The notes under the pieces were generated by a model. That model saw only the letters and a list, made by a program, of their open reading frames with translations. It was not told where the DNA came from and made no database searches. This document shows, one piece after another, positions 51,813-60,219 of a DNA stretch of 64,000 bases. The DNA is from an uncultured Clostridia bacterium. Its GTDB lineage: Bacteria; Bacillota; Clostridia; Oscillospirales; Ruminococcaceae. Each line of letters starts with the position of its first letter. The stretch's first letter is position 1. The DNA lies in assembly GCA_944382875.1 (NCBI GenBank), contig CALWNQ010000012.1, positions 1 through 64,000 on the forward strand, in the 5' to 3' direction. The translations under genes and the position numbers were made by a program.

Positions 51813-52682
51813 GTGAGCGAAATGATTTCAATGCCGTCGGATTTTAATATCCGCATCTATCCGGTCAATTTCGCCCAGGAAACCCATTCCCACGATTTCC
51901 TGGAGCTTGCCTACATCCGGCGAGGCTGGACGCAGCACACCCTGAACGGGCGCAGCCGGAAGCTGACCGAGGGGGATTTTGTGCTGATGGACTTTGGAGA
52001 GGAGCACAGCTACGATGTGGTAGGCGGAAATTTAGAGGTCATCAACTGCCTGTTCAAGCCGTCGGCTATCGATGCTTCACTGGGGCACTGCCGGAGCTTT
52101 GGGGAGCTGTTGGACAGCGGGCTGATCGGAATCGGCTACGCATACGGCGGGCTGTCCGGCTGCGAAAAGGTGTTCCGGGATGAAGACGGCGCAGTTCGCA
52201 GGATTCTTGACCGGATGCTCGCTGAAATGGATCGGCAGGAGATTGGCTTTTATCCCATGATTCGGGCGCTGCTGGCCGAGCTGATTATCGGGACAATGCG
52301 GATGATCCGGCAGCGTGCGCCGCAGACAGCGGACACGGAGGTTCAATGGATCATGGAAGAGATCCGACGGGATCCGGCCGCGCCGCATCTTTTGGAGGAG
52401 TACGCCGCCCGGTTCCACATGCGCCCCGAAGCCCTCAGCCGGCTATTTGTCAGCCAGACCGGGGAGCTTTTTTCCCGGATGCTTGCCCGGCAGCGGATGC
52501 AGCTTGCCTGCCGCCTGTTGCTGGAAACACGGGTGCCGGTTCCAGAAATTGCGGAGCGCTGCGGCTATCAGGACGGCAAATCTTTCCGGGAGATGTTCCG
52601 CCGGTTTGCCGGAATTTCTCCGCGGGAGTACCGCAGGCAGCGGGAAGCTGAATTTATAGCAAATAAATCTTTGTTTTTGTAA
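51813..52682 (+). CDS. AraC-family transcriptional regulator
   Basis: A 289-residue regulator. The N-terminal cupin half has THSHDFLELAYIRRGWTQH and EGDFVLMDFGEEHSYDVV, typical sugar/ligand-sensing motifs. The C-terminal part has two helix-turn-helix units: HLLEEYAARFHMRPEALSRL, and LLLETRVPVPEIAERCGYQD followed by KSFREMFRRFAGISPREYRR. The likely GTG start at 51813 follows GGGGGG. It lies divergent from the URO-D gene and just before a glycosidase gene, which it probably controls. Confidence 0.88.
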   Translation: MSEMISMPSDFNIRIYPVNFAQETHSHDFLELAYIRRGWTQHTLNGRSRKLTEGDFVLMDFGEEHSYDVVGGNLEVINCLFKPSAIDASLGHCRSFGELLDSGLIGIGYAYGGLSGCEKVFRDEDGAVRRILDRMLAEMDRQEIGFYPMIRALLAELIIGTMRMIRQRAPQTADTEVQWIMEEIRRDPAAPHLLEEYAARFHMRPEALSRLFVSQTGELFSRMLARQRMQLACRLLLETRVPVPEIAERCGYQDGKSFREMFRRFAGISPREYRRQREAEFIANKSLFL

Positions 52683-52711
52683 TGTACAAACGCAAACAGG
52701 CGGTATATAAT
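52683..52711 (+). promoter_or_regulatory. Possible promoter for the GHL6 gene
   Basis: TGTACA (52683-52688), 17 bases, TATAAT (52706-52711), directly after the araC stop. Confidence 0.5.
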
Positions 52712-52739
52712 GAAACCAAACAAGTCAGGAGGGATTATT

Positions 52740-54701
52740 ATGCTGCCGTTTCGTCAAGTACATCTCGATTTTCATACGTCCGAAGCCATTCCCGGTATTG
52801 GTTCCCGGTTTTCTAAGGAGCAGTTTCAGGCTGCGCTGAAAGCCGGGCATGTCAATTCGATTACCGTTTTTTCCAAATGCCATCACGGATGGTCTTATCA
52901 TCCTACCGAGGTCAATCAGATGCACCCCGGTCTGGATTTTGATCTGTTGGGGGCCCAACTGGTAGCCTGCGCCGAAATCGGAGTGCGGGCGCCGGTTTAT
53001 ATTTCGGCCGGACACGACGAAAAGGAGGTCAAAGCGCATCCGGAATGGCTGAACTGGCCATCGCCGGAGGGGCCTTCTGCGGAATATCTGAACCGTGCCT
53101 GCTATCATCTGCTCTGCTACAACACGCCCTATCTGGATTTCCTTGCGGCTCAGGTAGAGGAAGTTATGCAGAAATACAACCCTTGTGAAATCTTCCTGGA
53201 TATTTCGGATGTGCGGATCTGTCACTGTCCCGCCTGTGTGGCTGAAATTCGGGCCAACGGCGAGGATCCGGAAGATCCTGCCGCACTCCGCCGCCAAGGT
53301 GAGCGGGTATACGCCCGTTATTGCCGGAAAATGCGGGAGGCTGTGGATAAATATAATCCCAAGACGGCCATTTTCCACAACGCCGGCAATGTGGTGCGCG
53401 GACGGCGCGATCTGGCCGATTGGGACACCCATCTGGAGCTGGAAAGCCTGCCGACCGGCGGTTGGGGCTACGATCATTTTCCGATGTCGGCGGCCTATGT
53501 GCGGACATTGGGCAAGGAATTCCTGGGCATGACGGGCAAATTCCACACTACCTGGGGGGAATTCGGCGGTTTTAAGCATCCAAACGCGCTCCGGTATGAA
53601 ACAGCGCTTTCCATCGCATGCGGAGCAAAGTGTTCGATCGGTGACCAGCTTCATCCGCAGGGGGAGATGAATCTATCCACCTACCGGCTGATCGGAGCGG
53701 CATATGCGGAGGTGGAACAGAAAGAAGCCTGGTGCGCCGGAGCGGAAAGCGTGGCGGATATTGCCGTTTTGTCCAGCGAAGCGGTCAACGGCATGCAGGC
53801 CAGGGACGGCCAGTACGCCGACGTCGGAGCCAACCGCATCCTGCTTGAGGGAAAATATCTCTACGACATTTTGGATCTGGAGGGAGATTTTGCCCGGTAC
53901 AAGCTGCTCATCCTGCCCGATGAGATCCGGTTGGATGATGCGCTGGCGGCAAGGCTGCGCGATTACCTGAATAACGGCGGAAAAATTCTGGCAACAGGAA
54001 GATCCGGCCTCTGGAAAGACCGGGACGAGTTTGCCCTGCCGTTCGGTGCGGATTTCTGCGGGGAAAACCCGTTCCGCCCCTGCTACTATATCCCGCAGTT
54101 TGATACTGTCAACGGCGAAACCGCCTATGTCATGTATGAACAGGGTTACCGCATTGCGCTGCAGGATGGGACACTCTGTCCTGCTTTGGAACAGGATCCC
54201 TATTTTAACCGGACACCGGAACATTTCTGTTCCCATCAACATACACCCAACAATCCGGAGCAGACCAATCCGGCTTCTGCGGTGACGGCAAATACCGTTT
54301 ACCTTCCCTGGAACCTGTTTGCAGAATATGCCAAGATGGGTTCGTTCCATGTCAAGGAACTGCTCTGTCATATGCTGGATCTGTTGCTCGGAGAGGAGAA
54401 AACATTGACTGTCAAACTCCCCGATCGTAGTGTGACCACCTTGATGAAACAATCCGCAGAAAATCGGCTGATCCATCATCTGCTGTTTGCCCACACCACC
54501 AACCGCGGCACTAAAACCGAGGTTATCGAGGATATCGTTCCGTTGTATGACATTCCGGTTACTGTCCGGTTGTCACAGCCGCCCGTTTCAGTGATGCTGG
54601 AGCCGCAGGGAGAGCCGCTTGCCTTTACCTATCAGGCGGGAATACTCCATTACACTGTGCCAAAAGTAGAAATTCACCAGATGGTCTGCATTACCCTGTA
54701 A
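52740..54701 (+). CDS. Glycoside-hydrolase-like protein (GHL6 / beta-galactosidase trimerisation domain)
   Basis: A 653-residue protein. The first 330 residues form a TIM barrel: LPFRQVHLDFHTSEAIPGIG, VFSKCHHGWSYHPT, CEIFLDISDVRICHCPACV and FHTTWGEFGGFKHPNALRYE. Residues 350-510 have the Rossmann-like trimerisation domain with VNGMQARDGQYADVGA and YLNNGGKILATGRSG. It is assigned to the hypothetical glycosidase group GHL6, whose catalytic residues and substrate are unproven. No signal peptide. Start at 52740 after CAGGAGGG; araC lies just upstream. Confidence 0.75.
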   Translation: MLPFRQVHLDFHTSEAIPGIGSRFSKEQFQAALKAGHVNSITVFSKCHHGWSYHPTEVNQMHPGLDFDLLGAQLVACAEIGVRAPVYISAGHDEKEVKAHPEWLNWPSPEGPSAEYLNRACYHLLCYNTPYLDFLAAQVEEVMQKYNPCEIFLDISDVRICHCPACVAEIRANGEDPEDPAALRRQGERVYARYCRKMREAVDKYNPKTAIFHNAGNVVRGRRDLADWDTHLELESLPTGGWGYDHFPMSAAYVRTLGKEFLGMTGKFHTTWGEFGGFKHPNALRYETALSIACGAKCSIGDQLHPQGEMNLSTYRLIGAAYAEVEQKEAWCAGAESVADIAVLSSEAVNGMQARDGQYADVGANRILLEGKYLYDILDLEGDFARYKLLILPDEIRLDDALAARLRDYLNNGGKILATGRSGLWKDRDEFALPFGADFCGENPFRPCYYIPQFDTVNGETAYVMYEQGYRIALQDGTLCPALEQDPYFNRTPEHFCSHQHTPNNPEQTNPASAVTANTVYLPWNLFAEYAKMGSFHVKELLCHMLDLLLGEEKTLTVKLPDRSVTTLMKQSAENRLIHHLLFAHTTNRGTKTEVIEDIVPLYDIPVTVRLSQPPVSVMLEPQGEPLAFTYQAGILHYTVPKVEIHQMVCITL

Positions 54702-54705
54702 AATG

Positions 54706-54735
54706 AAACACCTCCCGAAAACGGGAGGTGTTTTT
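54706..54735. terminator. Terminator between the GHL6 and YczE-like genes
   Basis: AAACACCTCCCG pairs with CGGGAGGTGTTT, loop AAAA, then T; the reverse orientation has a poorer T tract. Confidence 0.85.
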
Positions 54736-54738
54736 GAA

Positions 54739-55380
54739 TTATGCTGCGGGGAATAAAATGTTGTTCAGGAAAGAAAGTTTTTTTCCGAAAAAGCGCGCGA
54801 TCAGCCCCACAATTAGAGCCGCAATGACGGTTCCTTCCCGGACACCGTTTATAGTAGAAAACAGCAAAAGTGAAATCAAGCCGGCACAGATGGTCATGCC
54901 TGCGTCAAAACAGACTTTGGTGATGCCGAAATCGGTGTGGAAAGCAGTGCAGACCGATTTGACAAATGCTTCGCCCGGCAGCATGACGACATTGGCCAAA
55001 ACTTCGGTGTAAACGCCAAAGCCCAGGATCACGCAGCCGATCAGCAGGGAAACTACCTTTGCAGGATAGTTCTGCGGTTCAACAAAAAAGAGCATCACCA
55101 TGGTCAGGTCAATGAAATAGCCGAATAAAATGGAAACCGGAATTTGCAGAAGCTGAATTTTTTGAAAACGCCGCCGCAAAATGAGGATTTGCAGCAGGAT
55201 CAGCAACAGACTGAATACAATCGTAAATTGACCCAATGTGGGAGAAAATCCCAAACTCAGCGTATAGGGAATGCTCGAAATCGGGGAGGTTCCCAAGGCT
55301 GCTTTGGTAATAAAGCTGACGCCAAGCGCGTTGATAAAGAGTCCGATCAAAAAAATGATATAACGTTTGAGGGTTTCCAT
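54739..55380 (-). CDS. YczE/YitT-like integral membrane protein
   Basis: A 213-residue protein with five to six membrane segments. TLKRYIIFLIGLFINALGVS, ITKAALGTSPISSIPYTLS and TEVLANVVMLPGEAFVKSV are typical of the YczE/DUF6198 family, uncharacterised but often next to a regulator. The ATG immediately follows the TGA of the MarR gene, so the two are translationally coupled. Perhaps a drug-, toxin- or antibiotic-related transporter under MarR control; unproven. Confidence 0.8.
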   Translation of the reverse strand: METLKRYIIFLIGLFINALGVSFITKAALGTSPISSIPYTLSLGFSPTLGQFTIVFSLLLILLQILILRRRFQKIQLLQIPVSILFGYFIDLTMVMLFFVEPQNYPAKVVSLLIGCVILGFGVYTEVLANVVMLPGEAFVKSVCTAFHTDFGITKVCFDAGMTICAGLISLLLFSTINGVREGTVIAALIVGLIARFFGKKLSFLNNILFPAA

Positions 55381-55809
55381 TCAAAGATTCGCTTCCTTTG
55401 TAAGATTTTGGCCCATTTTTTGAAGGATTTCCAAAAATAAAGCTCGTTCCGGTTCCGAAATTCCCGCCAGCGCCTCTGTTTCACACTCCCGGAAGATATC
55501 TCGGACGGCGGCTGACGCGGTTTTCCCTTTTTCGGTCAGGAAAACATAGTTGCTTTTCCGATTGCCGTTTTGAATCCGCCGTTCGATCAGGCCGGACTGC
55601 TCCATCCTTTGCAGAATGCCGGTGACGGTTGCCGGTTCCAGGCAGAAAATTTCTCCTAGAGACTTCTGTTCGCATCCATCATGGTTGTCCAAATAATCCA
55701 GAATTTTGGATTGTCCGGGCAGCAAGCCCAATTCACCCGCCCGCGTGACTACTTTTTTCTGGAATAAAGTCTGTGCAATAAGCAGCAGATGGTGAAATCC
55801 GTTTTGCAT
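55381..55809 (-). CDS. MarR-family transcriptional regulator
   Basis: A 142-residue MarR protein. The winged helix is GLLPGQSKILDYLDNHDGCE, EIFCLEPATVTGILQRMEQS (recognition helix) and ERRIQNGNRKSNYVFLTEKG (wing). Start at the second ATG (55809), nine bases after GGAGG; the first ATG at 55818 directly abuts that site. First gene of a two-gene operon with the YczE-like gene. A matching operator lies over its promoter. Confidence 0.88.
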   Translation of the reverse strand: MQNGFHHLLLIAQTLFQKKVVTRAGELGLLPGQSKILDYLDNHDGCEQKSLGEIFCLEPATVTGILQRMEQSGLIERRIQNGNRKSNYVFLTEKGKTASAAVRDIFRECETEALAGISEPERALFLEILQKMGQNLTKEANL

Positions 55810-55830
55810 TGATTCCATCCTCCAAAATAA

Positions 55831-55842
55831 TTAGCATGCTAA
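55831..55842. promoter_or_regulatory. Perfect palindromic MarR operator
   Basis: TTAGCATGCTAA is its own reverse complement. On the minus strand it begins two bases after the -10 box, over the transcription start, and TATGCTA is repeated just upstream. Autorepression by the MarR protein is likely. Confidence 0.75.
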
Positions 55843-55844
55843 AT

Positions 55845-55873
55845 ATAATAGCATAGATTTTGGTAGATGTCAA
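55845..55873 (-). promoter_or_regulatory. Promoter for the MarR-YczE operon
   Basis: On the minus strand TTGACA (55873-55868), 17 bases ending TGC, TATTAT (55850-55845). Confidence 0.8.
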
Positions 55874-55930
55874 GTAGAAAGGCTGTGCGAAGGAGTTTTG
55901 CAAAAAGAGGAGGAATTCCGAGGAGAATAC

Positions 55931-55960
55931 TTGCCGAACGGGTTGGGAATCTGGTATAAT
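55931..55960 (+). promoter_or_regulatory. Promoter for the Lrp-aminotransferase operon
   Basis: TTGCCG (55931-55936), 18 bases ending TGG, TATAAT (55955-55960). Confidence 0.6.
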
Positions 55961-56010
55961 AAAATATTAAGAAGCAACGATGTTTCTGTATGAAAAGGAG
56001 TGACCAGTTT

Positions 56011-56493
56011 ATGATGGATCGACTGTTGGAATTGCTGAATACCGATGCGCGAATGAGCACCGAAGCACTGGCGGTAATGCTGGATACCACCGAGGAGGAT
56101 GTAAAAAATCGGATTGCCCGTTATGAGGCGGACGGCGTGATCCGGGGTTATAAGCCGCTCTTAGATTACGAAAAAATTGATACCCAGTATGTGGAAGCCC
56201 TTATTGAACTGCGGGTAACTCCGAAAAAGGACTTTGGATTTGAGGAAATTGCCCAGAAAATCAGCCGTTATCAGGAAGTGGACAGCGTTTATCTAATGAG
56301 CGGCGGCTACGACCTGCATGTGCGGGTTGTGGGGAAAACTTTTAAGGATGTGGCGATGTTTGTGGCGCAGCGGCTTGCTATTCTCGATGGTGTAGTATCG
56401 ACTGCCACCCACTTTGTTCTCTCTCACTACAAGGATCAGGGCGTATTGATGACCGATATGCCCGGGGATGAGAGGGGGAACATTTCACTTTGA
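56011..56493 (+). CDS. Lrp/AsnC-family transcriptional regulator
   Basis: A 160-residue regulator with an N-terminal helix-turn-helix (LNTDARMSTEALAVMLDTTE, then EDVKNRIARYEADGVIRGY) and a C-terminal RAM/AsnC ligand domain (VDSVYLMSGGYDLHVRVVG). It usually senses amino acids and often controls its own operon. The ATG at 56011 is ten bases after AAGGAG. Its TGA overlaps the next gene's ATG by one base. Confidence 0.85.
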   Translation: MMDRLLELLNTDARMSTEALAVMLDTTEEDVKNRIARYEADGVIRGYKPLLDYEKIDTQYVEALIELRVTPKKDFGFEEIAQKISRYQEVDSVYLMSGGYDLHVRVVGKTFKDVAMFVAQRLAILDGVVSTATHFVLSHYKDQGVLMTDMPGDERGNISL

Positions 56494-57671
56494 TGGATTT
56501 GGAAAATATGCTTTCCCAGCGTACGGTGTCGCTGAAACCCTCCGGTATCCGCAAATTTTTTGATATTGCGAATGAAATGGAAGGCGTTATCGCGCTTGGC
56601 GTTGGTGAGCCGGACTTTAAAACGCCGTATTCGGTCCGCCGTGCTGGAATCGAGAATTTGCAGCATGGCCAGACGCGGTATTCCGCCAACGCCGGCCTGA
56701 TGGAACTGCGGCGGGCAATCTGCGACTATATGCTGCGCAAGTTCAATCTTTCCTATGATAAAAAGACAGAGGTGTTGGTTACGGTGGGCGGTTCCGAAGC
56801 GATCGACCTTGCCATTCGGGCTTTCCTGAATCCCGGTGACGAGGTACTGATTCCGGAGCCCTGCTTTGTTTGCTATGCGCCGATTGTCACTCTCACCAGC
56901 GGCGTGCCGGTGGCGATTCCCACCCATGAGAAAGATCACTTCCGTCTGACACCGGAACAGCTTGAAGCCGCCATTACCCCCAAAACCAAGATGCTGGTGC
57001 TGCCGTATCCCAACAATCCCACCGGAGCCGTCATGCGCCGGGAACATCTGGAGGCGATCGCCGAGGTGCTGCGCCGGCATGACATCATTGTCCTGTCGGA
57101 CGAGATTTACGCAGAGCTTACTTACAACGGCCGTCACTGTTCAATTGCCGAGCTTCCGGATATGAAGGAGCGCACCATTGTGGTCAACGGCTTTTCCAAA
57201 ACCTTTGCAATGACCGGCTGGCGGCTGGGGTTTGCGGCTGGTCCGGCTGCTGCCATTAAACAGATGACCAAAATCCACCAGTATGCCATTATGTGCGCGC
57301 CGACCACATCGCAGTATGCCGCTATCGAAGCGCTTGACCACTGCGAGGAAAACATCTGCCAGATGCGGGAAGAATACAACAGCCGCCGCCGCTTTGTTGT
57401 GGACGGTTTTAACAAAATGGGGCTGCACACCTTTGAACCGGAAGGGGCATTTTATGTCTTCCCTTGCATCCGGAGCACCGGGCTTTCTTCCGAAAAATTC
57501 TGTGAAGAGCTGCTTTACAGCAAAAAAGTGGCAGTTGTGCCGGGCAATGCGTTCGGCGACAGCGGCGAAGGCTTTATCCGGGTGTCCTATTCCTATTCCG
57601 TGCAGCATTTAAAAACGGCGCTGCAGCGGATTGCGGAATTTATCGAGGAACGGAAGGAGAATCAACCTTGA
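56493..57671 (+). CDS. PLP-dependent class I/II aminotransferase
   Basis: A 392-residue fold-type I aminotransferase. GVGEPDFKTPYSVRRAGIEN, TVGGSEAIDLAIRAFLNPG, LPYPNNPTGAVMRREHLEA, and the lysine block VVNGFSKTFAMTGWRLGFAA are typical of the aspartate/aromatic group (AAT I). Pairing with an Lrp/AsnC regulator is common. The donor amino acid is not fixed. TTGA overlap with the following gene shows coupling. Confidence 0.88.
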   Translation: MDLENMLSQRTVSLKPSGIRKFFDIANEMEGVIALGVGEPDFKTPYSVRRAGIENLQHGQTRYSANAGLMELRRAICDYMLRKFNLSYDKKTEVLVTVGGSEAIDLAIRAFLNPGDEVLIPEPCFVCYAPIVTLTSGVPVAIPTHEKDHFRLTPEQLEAAITPKTKMLVLPYPNNPTGAVMRREHLEAIAEVLRRHDIIVLSDEIYAELTYNGRHCSIAELPDMKERTIVVNGFSKTFAMTGWRLGFAAGPAAAIKQMTKIHQYAIMCAPTTSQYAAIEALDHCEENICQMREEYNSRRRFVVDGFNKMGLHTFEPEGAFYVFPCIRSTGLSSEKFCEELLYSKKVAVVPGNAFGDSGEGFIRVSYSYSVQHLKTALQRIAEFIEERKENQP

Positions 57672-58804
57672 TCGGGTGCTGTCATCTTGCGGAATATGAT
57701 GTAAAATTAGCGGAGGAAGCGGTTTCCCGCCTGTTTTCGATGCTCCATCTGGAAACTGTGATCCGTCCCGAATGGAAAGTAACCATCAAGCCGAACCTTT
57801 TGATGAAACGCCGGCCAGAAGACGGCACAACAACCCATCCGGCGGTGGTGCGGGCAATTGTGAAGAATTTGCAGAAGCTCGGGGTTTCCCGCATCACCAT
57901 TGCGGACAGCCCCGGCGGGCTGTATTCCAAAGCGGCGCTGGCCGGTATCTACCGCGCGACCGGGATGGAAGCGGTGGCAGAGGAAACCGGCGCGGTTCTC
58001 AACTGCGATCTTGGCACTACTCACTGCCCGCAGCCGGACGGCGTGGTCTGCAAAGCGTTCGATCTTATCAATCCGATTGCGGAGGCGGATTTTGTCATTT
58101 CGGCCGCCAAACTGAAATCCCACTGTATGACCGGCCTGTCGGGCGGTGTCAAAAACCTGTTCGGCTGCATCCCGGGACTGACCAAGCCGGAGTTCCACTG
58201 GCGTTTCCCGCAGGAGAAAGATTTCTGCAACATGCTCCTTGACCTTTGTGAAACGGTCAAACCGGGCGCCACTTTTGTGGATGCCATCGTTTCGATGGAG
58301 GGGGACGGCCCTTCTTCGGGCGAACTGCGCAAAACCGGTCTGCTGTTGGCGGCAGACAACCCGTATCAGCTCGATCTGGCGCTTTCCCATATTATCGGGC
58401 GGGAACCGGATAGCATTCTGACGATCCAAAATGCGCGGGAACGGGGGCTTTGCCCACTGAATTATAACGAGTTGGAACTGGCAGGGGATCCGCTGCCGGT
58501 CTTTTCCGATTTTAAGATGCCCCGCAGCCGGACGGTGGACTTTCAATCGAATATTCCCAGACCGCTGCGTGGAATCTGCAAGCCGGTGATCGATCGATTT
58601 TTTACTCCAAAACCGGTCATTGACCGGAAAATCTGTATTGGCTGCGGCAAATGCGCCGAAAGCTGTCCGGCACACACCATTTCGGTTGTCAACCGAAAGG
58701 CGGAAATCAATCGCGCCAACTGCATCAAATGCTATTGCTGTCACGAAATGTGCCCGGTTCACGCCATTTCGGTGAAACGGAGCCGGATTTTGGAGAAGAT
58801 GTAA
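57668..58804 (+). CDS. DUF362 domain protein with two [4Fe-4S] clusters
   Basis: A 378-residue protein. The N-terminal DUF362 part includes VTIKPNLLMKRRPEDGTTTH, TIADSPGGLYSKAALAGIY and KSHCMTGLSGGVKNLFGCIP. The C-terminus is a 2[4Fe-4S] ferredoxin domain with CIGCGKCAESCP and CIKCYCCHEMCP. The family is of unknown function, thought to be electron transfer or metal related. The TTG start at 57668 overlaps the aminotransferase stop (TTGA) and follows AAGGAGA. Confidence 0.85.
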   Translation: MIGCCHLAEYDVKLAEEAVSRLFSMLHLETVIRPEWKVTIKPNLLMKRRPEDGTTTHPAVVRAIVKNLQKLGVSRITIADSPGGLYSKAALAGIYRATGMEAVAEETGAVLNCDLGTTHCPQPDGVVCKAFDLINPIAEADFVISAAKLKSHCMTGLSGGVKNLFGCIPGLTKPEFHWRFPQEKDFCNMLLDLCETVKPGATFVDAIVSMEGDGPSSGELRKTGLLLAADNPYQLDLALSHIIGREPDSILTIQNARERGLCPLNYNELELAGDPLPVFSDFKMPRSRTVDFQSNIPRPLRGICKPVIDRFFTPKPVIDRKICIGCGKCAESCPAHTISVVNRKAEINRANCIKCYCCHEMCPVHAISVKRSRILEKM

Positions 58805-59455
58805 ATGGAAATTATCTGGGACTGGAACGGAACCCTTTTTGACGATGTATCCACCGGGCCGGCTATCATCAATCGGATGCTGGTCAGGCGGGGAAAGCCG
58901 CCGCTCAAAGATTTGGCGCATTACAGGCGGATTTTTCAGTTCCCGGTGGAACAGTATTACCGGGAAGCGGGGCTCGATTTTTCGGCTGAAACCTTTGCCA
59001 GTATGGCGGCCGATTATATCGCGCTTTATCCCGAGGTGAGCCGGGACTGCGGATTGATGGACGGCGCAGAAGAAGCGCTCGAAGCTTTCCGGCAGGCCGG
59101 TTTTGGACAGAATATTTTGTCTGCTTCGGAAAAAACGCTGCTCGAAAGCCAGCTTGCAAAGCTGGGCGTGCGGGAATATTTTTCTCATGTCATTGGGCAG
59201 GAGGACGCTTATGCCGTTGGAAAAACGGAGCGGGGGCTTTTGTGGATGCGGGAAGAGGGCATCCGGCCTTGCGACTGCCTGCTCATTGGGGACACCGATC
59301 ACGACGCCGACACCGCTCGAAAGCTGGGATGCCGGTGCATCCTGCTTTCCTGTGGGCATCAGTCCCGGGAACGGCTGGAAAAAACCGGTATGCCGGTTTT
59401 GGAAAACCTGCGGCAGGCGGCCGAAGCGGTATTGCGGAAAGGAGAAACAGAATGA
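58805..59455 (+). CDS. HAD-superfamily phosphatase
   Basis: A 216-residue HAD hydrolase. IIWDWNGTLFDD is motif I with nucleophile Asp and general-acid Asn in place of the usual second Asp-like residue, ILSASE motif II and LLIGDTDHDADTARKLGC motif IV. It resembles phosphoglycolate or nucleotide phosphatases of the PGP/YjjG kind. ATG is directly after the DUF362 stop; its own TGA overlaps the next ATG. Confidence 0.82.
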   Translation: MEIIWDWNGTLFDDVSTGPAIINRMLVRRGKPPLKDLAHYRRIFQFPVEQYYREAGLDFSAETFASMAADYIALYPEVSRDCGLMDGAEEALEAFRQAGFGQNILSASEKTLLESQLAKLGVREYFSHVIGQEDAYAVGKTERGLLWMREEGIRPCDCLLIGDTDHDADTARKLGCRCILLSCGHQSRERLEKTGMPVLENLRQAAEAVLRKGETE

Positions 59456-60207
59456 GTATTCTCGATGCATTCGATCCCAATTCCTCTGAAATCATCACTC
59501 CAGCCCACATTACCCAGCCCATTGAAAACTGTCCGGAAATTTTCATTGCCACTTTTAAAGAACAGGTTCTGGATCGGATCCGGGAAAACTATCAGGCAGA
59601 AGAAATCAGCTCGATGCAGGCCGGAGGAATTCATGTGCCGGTGTATCGGTTCCGGTATGCAGGAAAGTGGCTGGGGTGTTACCATACATTGTTGGGTGGC
59701 CCCGCTTCGGTGGCACTTCTGGAAGAAATGCTTGCCAAAGGCGCCAAAAAAATCCTGTTGTTCGGTTGCTGCGGCACTCTGGATGAATCCTTGTCTACCG
59801 GGCATATTATTATCCCTTCGGAAGCGTATCGCGATGAAGGAACGAGCTATCATTATATGCCGCCTTCCGATTATGTGGAGATTTCCACCGCTCCCAAACT
59901 CAAAACCATACTGGACAGTCTGGAAATCCCCAATGTGGTGGGCCGGGTGTGGACAACCGATGCTTTTTATCGAGAAACAGCGGATCATCGCCGCAAACGC
60001 CGGGAGGAGGGCTGTATCGCGGTGGATATGGAGTGTGCTTCGCTGGCAGCATGCAGTTATTTCCGCGGGGCTGAGTTCTATCAATTCCTGTATGCGGCGG
60101 ATTGTGTTGGCAGTACCGACTGGAATCCCCGGCTGTTAGGGAATATGCCGGCTTTCGGTTGGGAGAAATACCTGCGGATTGCGCTGGAAGCGGCGATTCG
60201 TCTCTAA
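59452..60207 (+). CDS. Nucleoside phosphorylase-family protein
   Basis: A 251-residue protein of the PNP/UDP phosphorylase family. ILLFGCCGTLDESLSTGHII (G-x-G-loop counterpart), VVGRVWTTDAFYRETADHRR and EGCIAVDMECASLAACSYF (the conserved ME-C region) are diagnostic. The substrate nucleoside is unknown. It begins at the ATGA overlap with the HAD gene, so the pair could release and clear a nucleotide-derived phosphate. Confidence 0.83.
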   Translation: MSILDAFDPNSSEIITPAHITQPIENCPEIFIATFKEQVLDRIRENYQAEEISSMQAGGIHVPVYRFRYAGKWLGCYHTLLGGPASVALLEEMLAKGAKKILLFGCCGTLDESLSTGHIIIPSEAYRDEGTSYHYMPPSDYVEISTAPKLKTILDSLEIPNVVGRVWTTDAFYRETADHRRKRREEGCIAVDMECASLAACSYFRGAEFYQFLYAADCVGSTDWNPRLLGNMPAFGWEKYLRIALEAAIRL

Positions 60208-60219
60208 GGAGGAAAACAG

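Noticed and set aside
57707..59470. A 587-codon open frame on the minus strand
   Set aside because: It covers the DUF362 and HAD genes, which have clear motifs and overlapping starts on the plus strand; the antisense product is an Arg/His/Pro-rich shadow.
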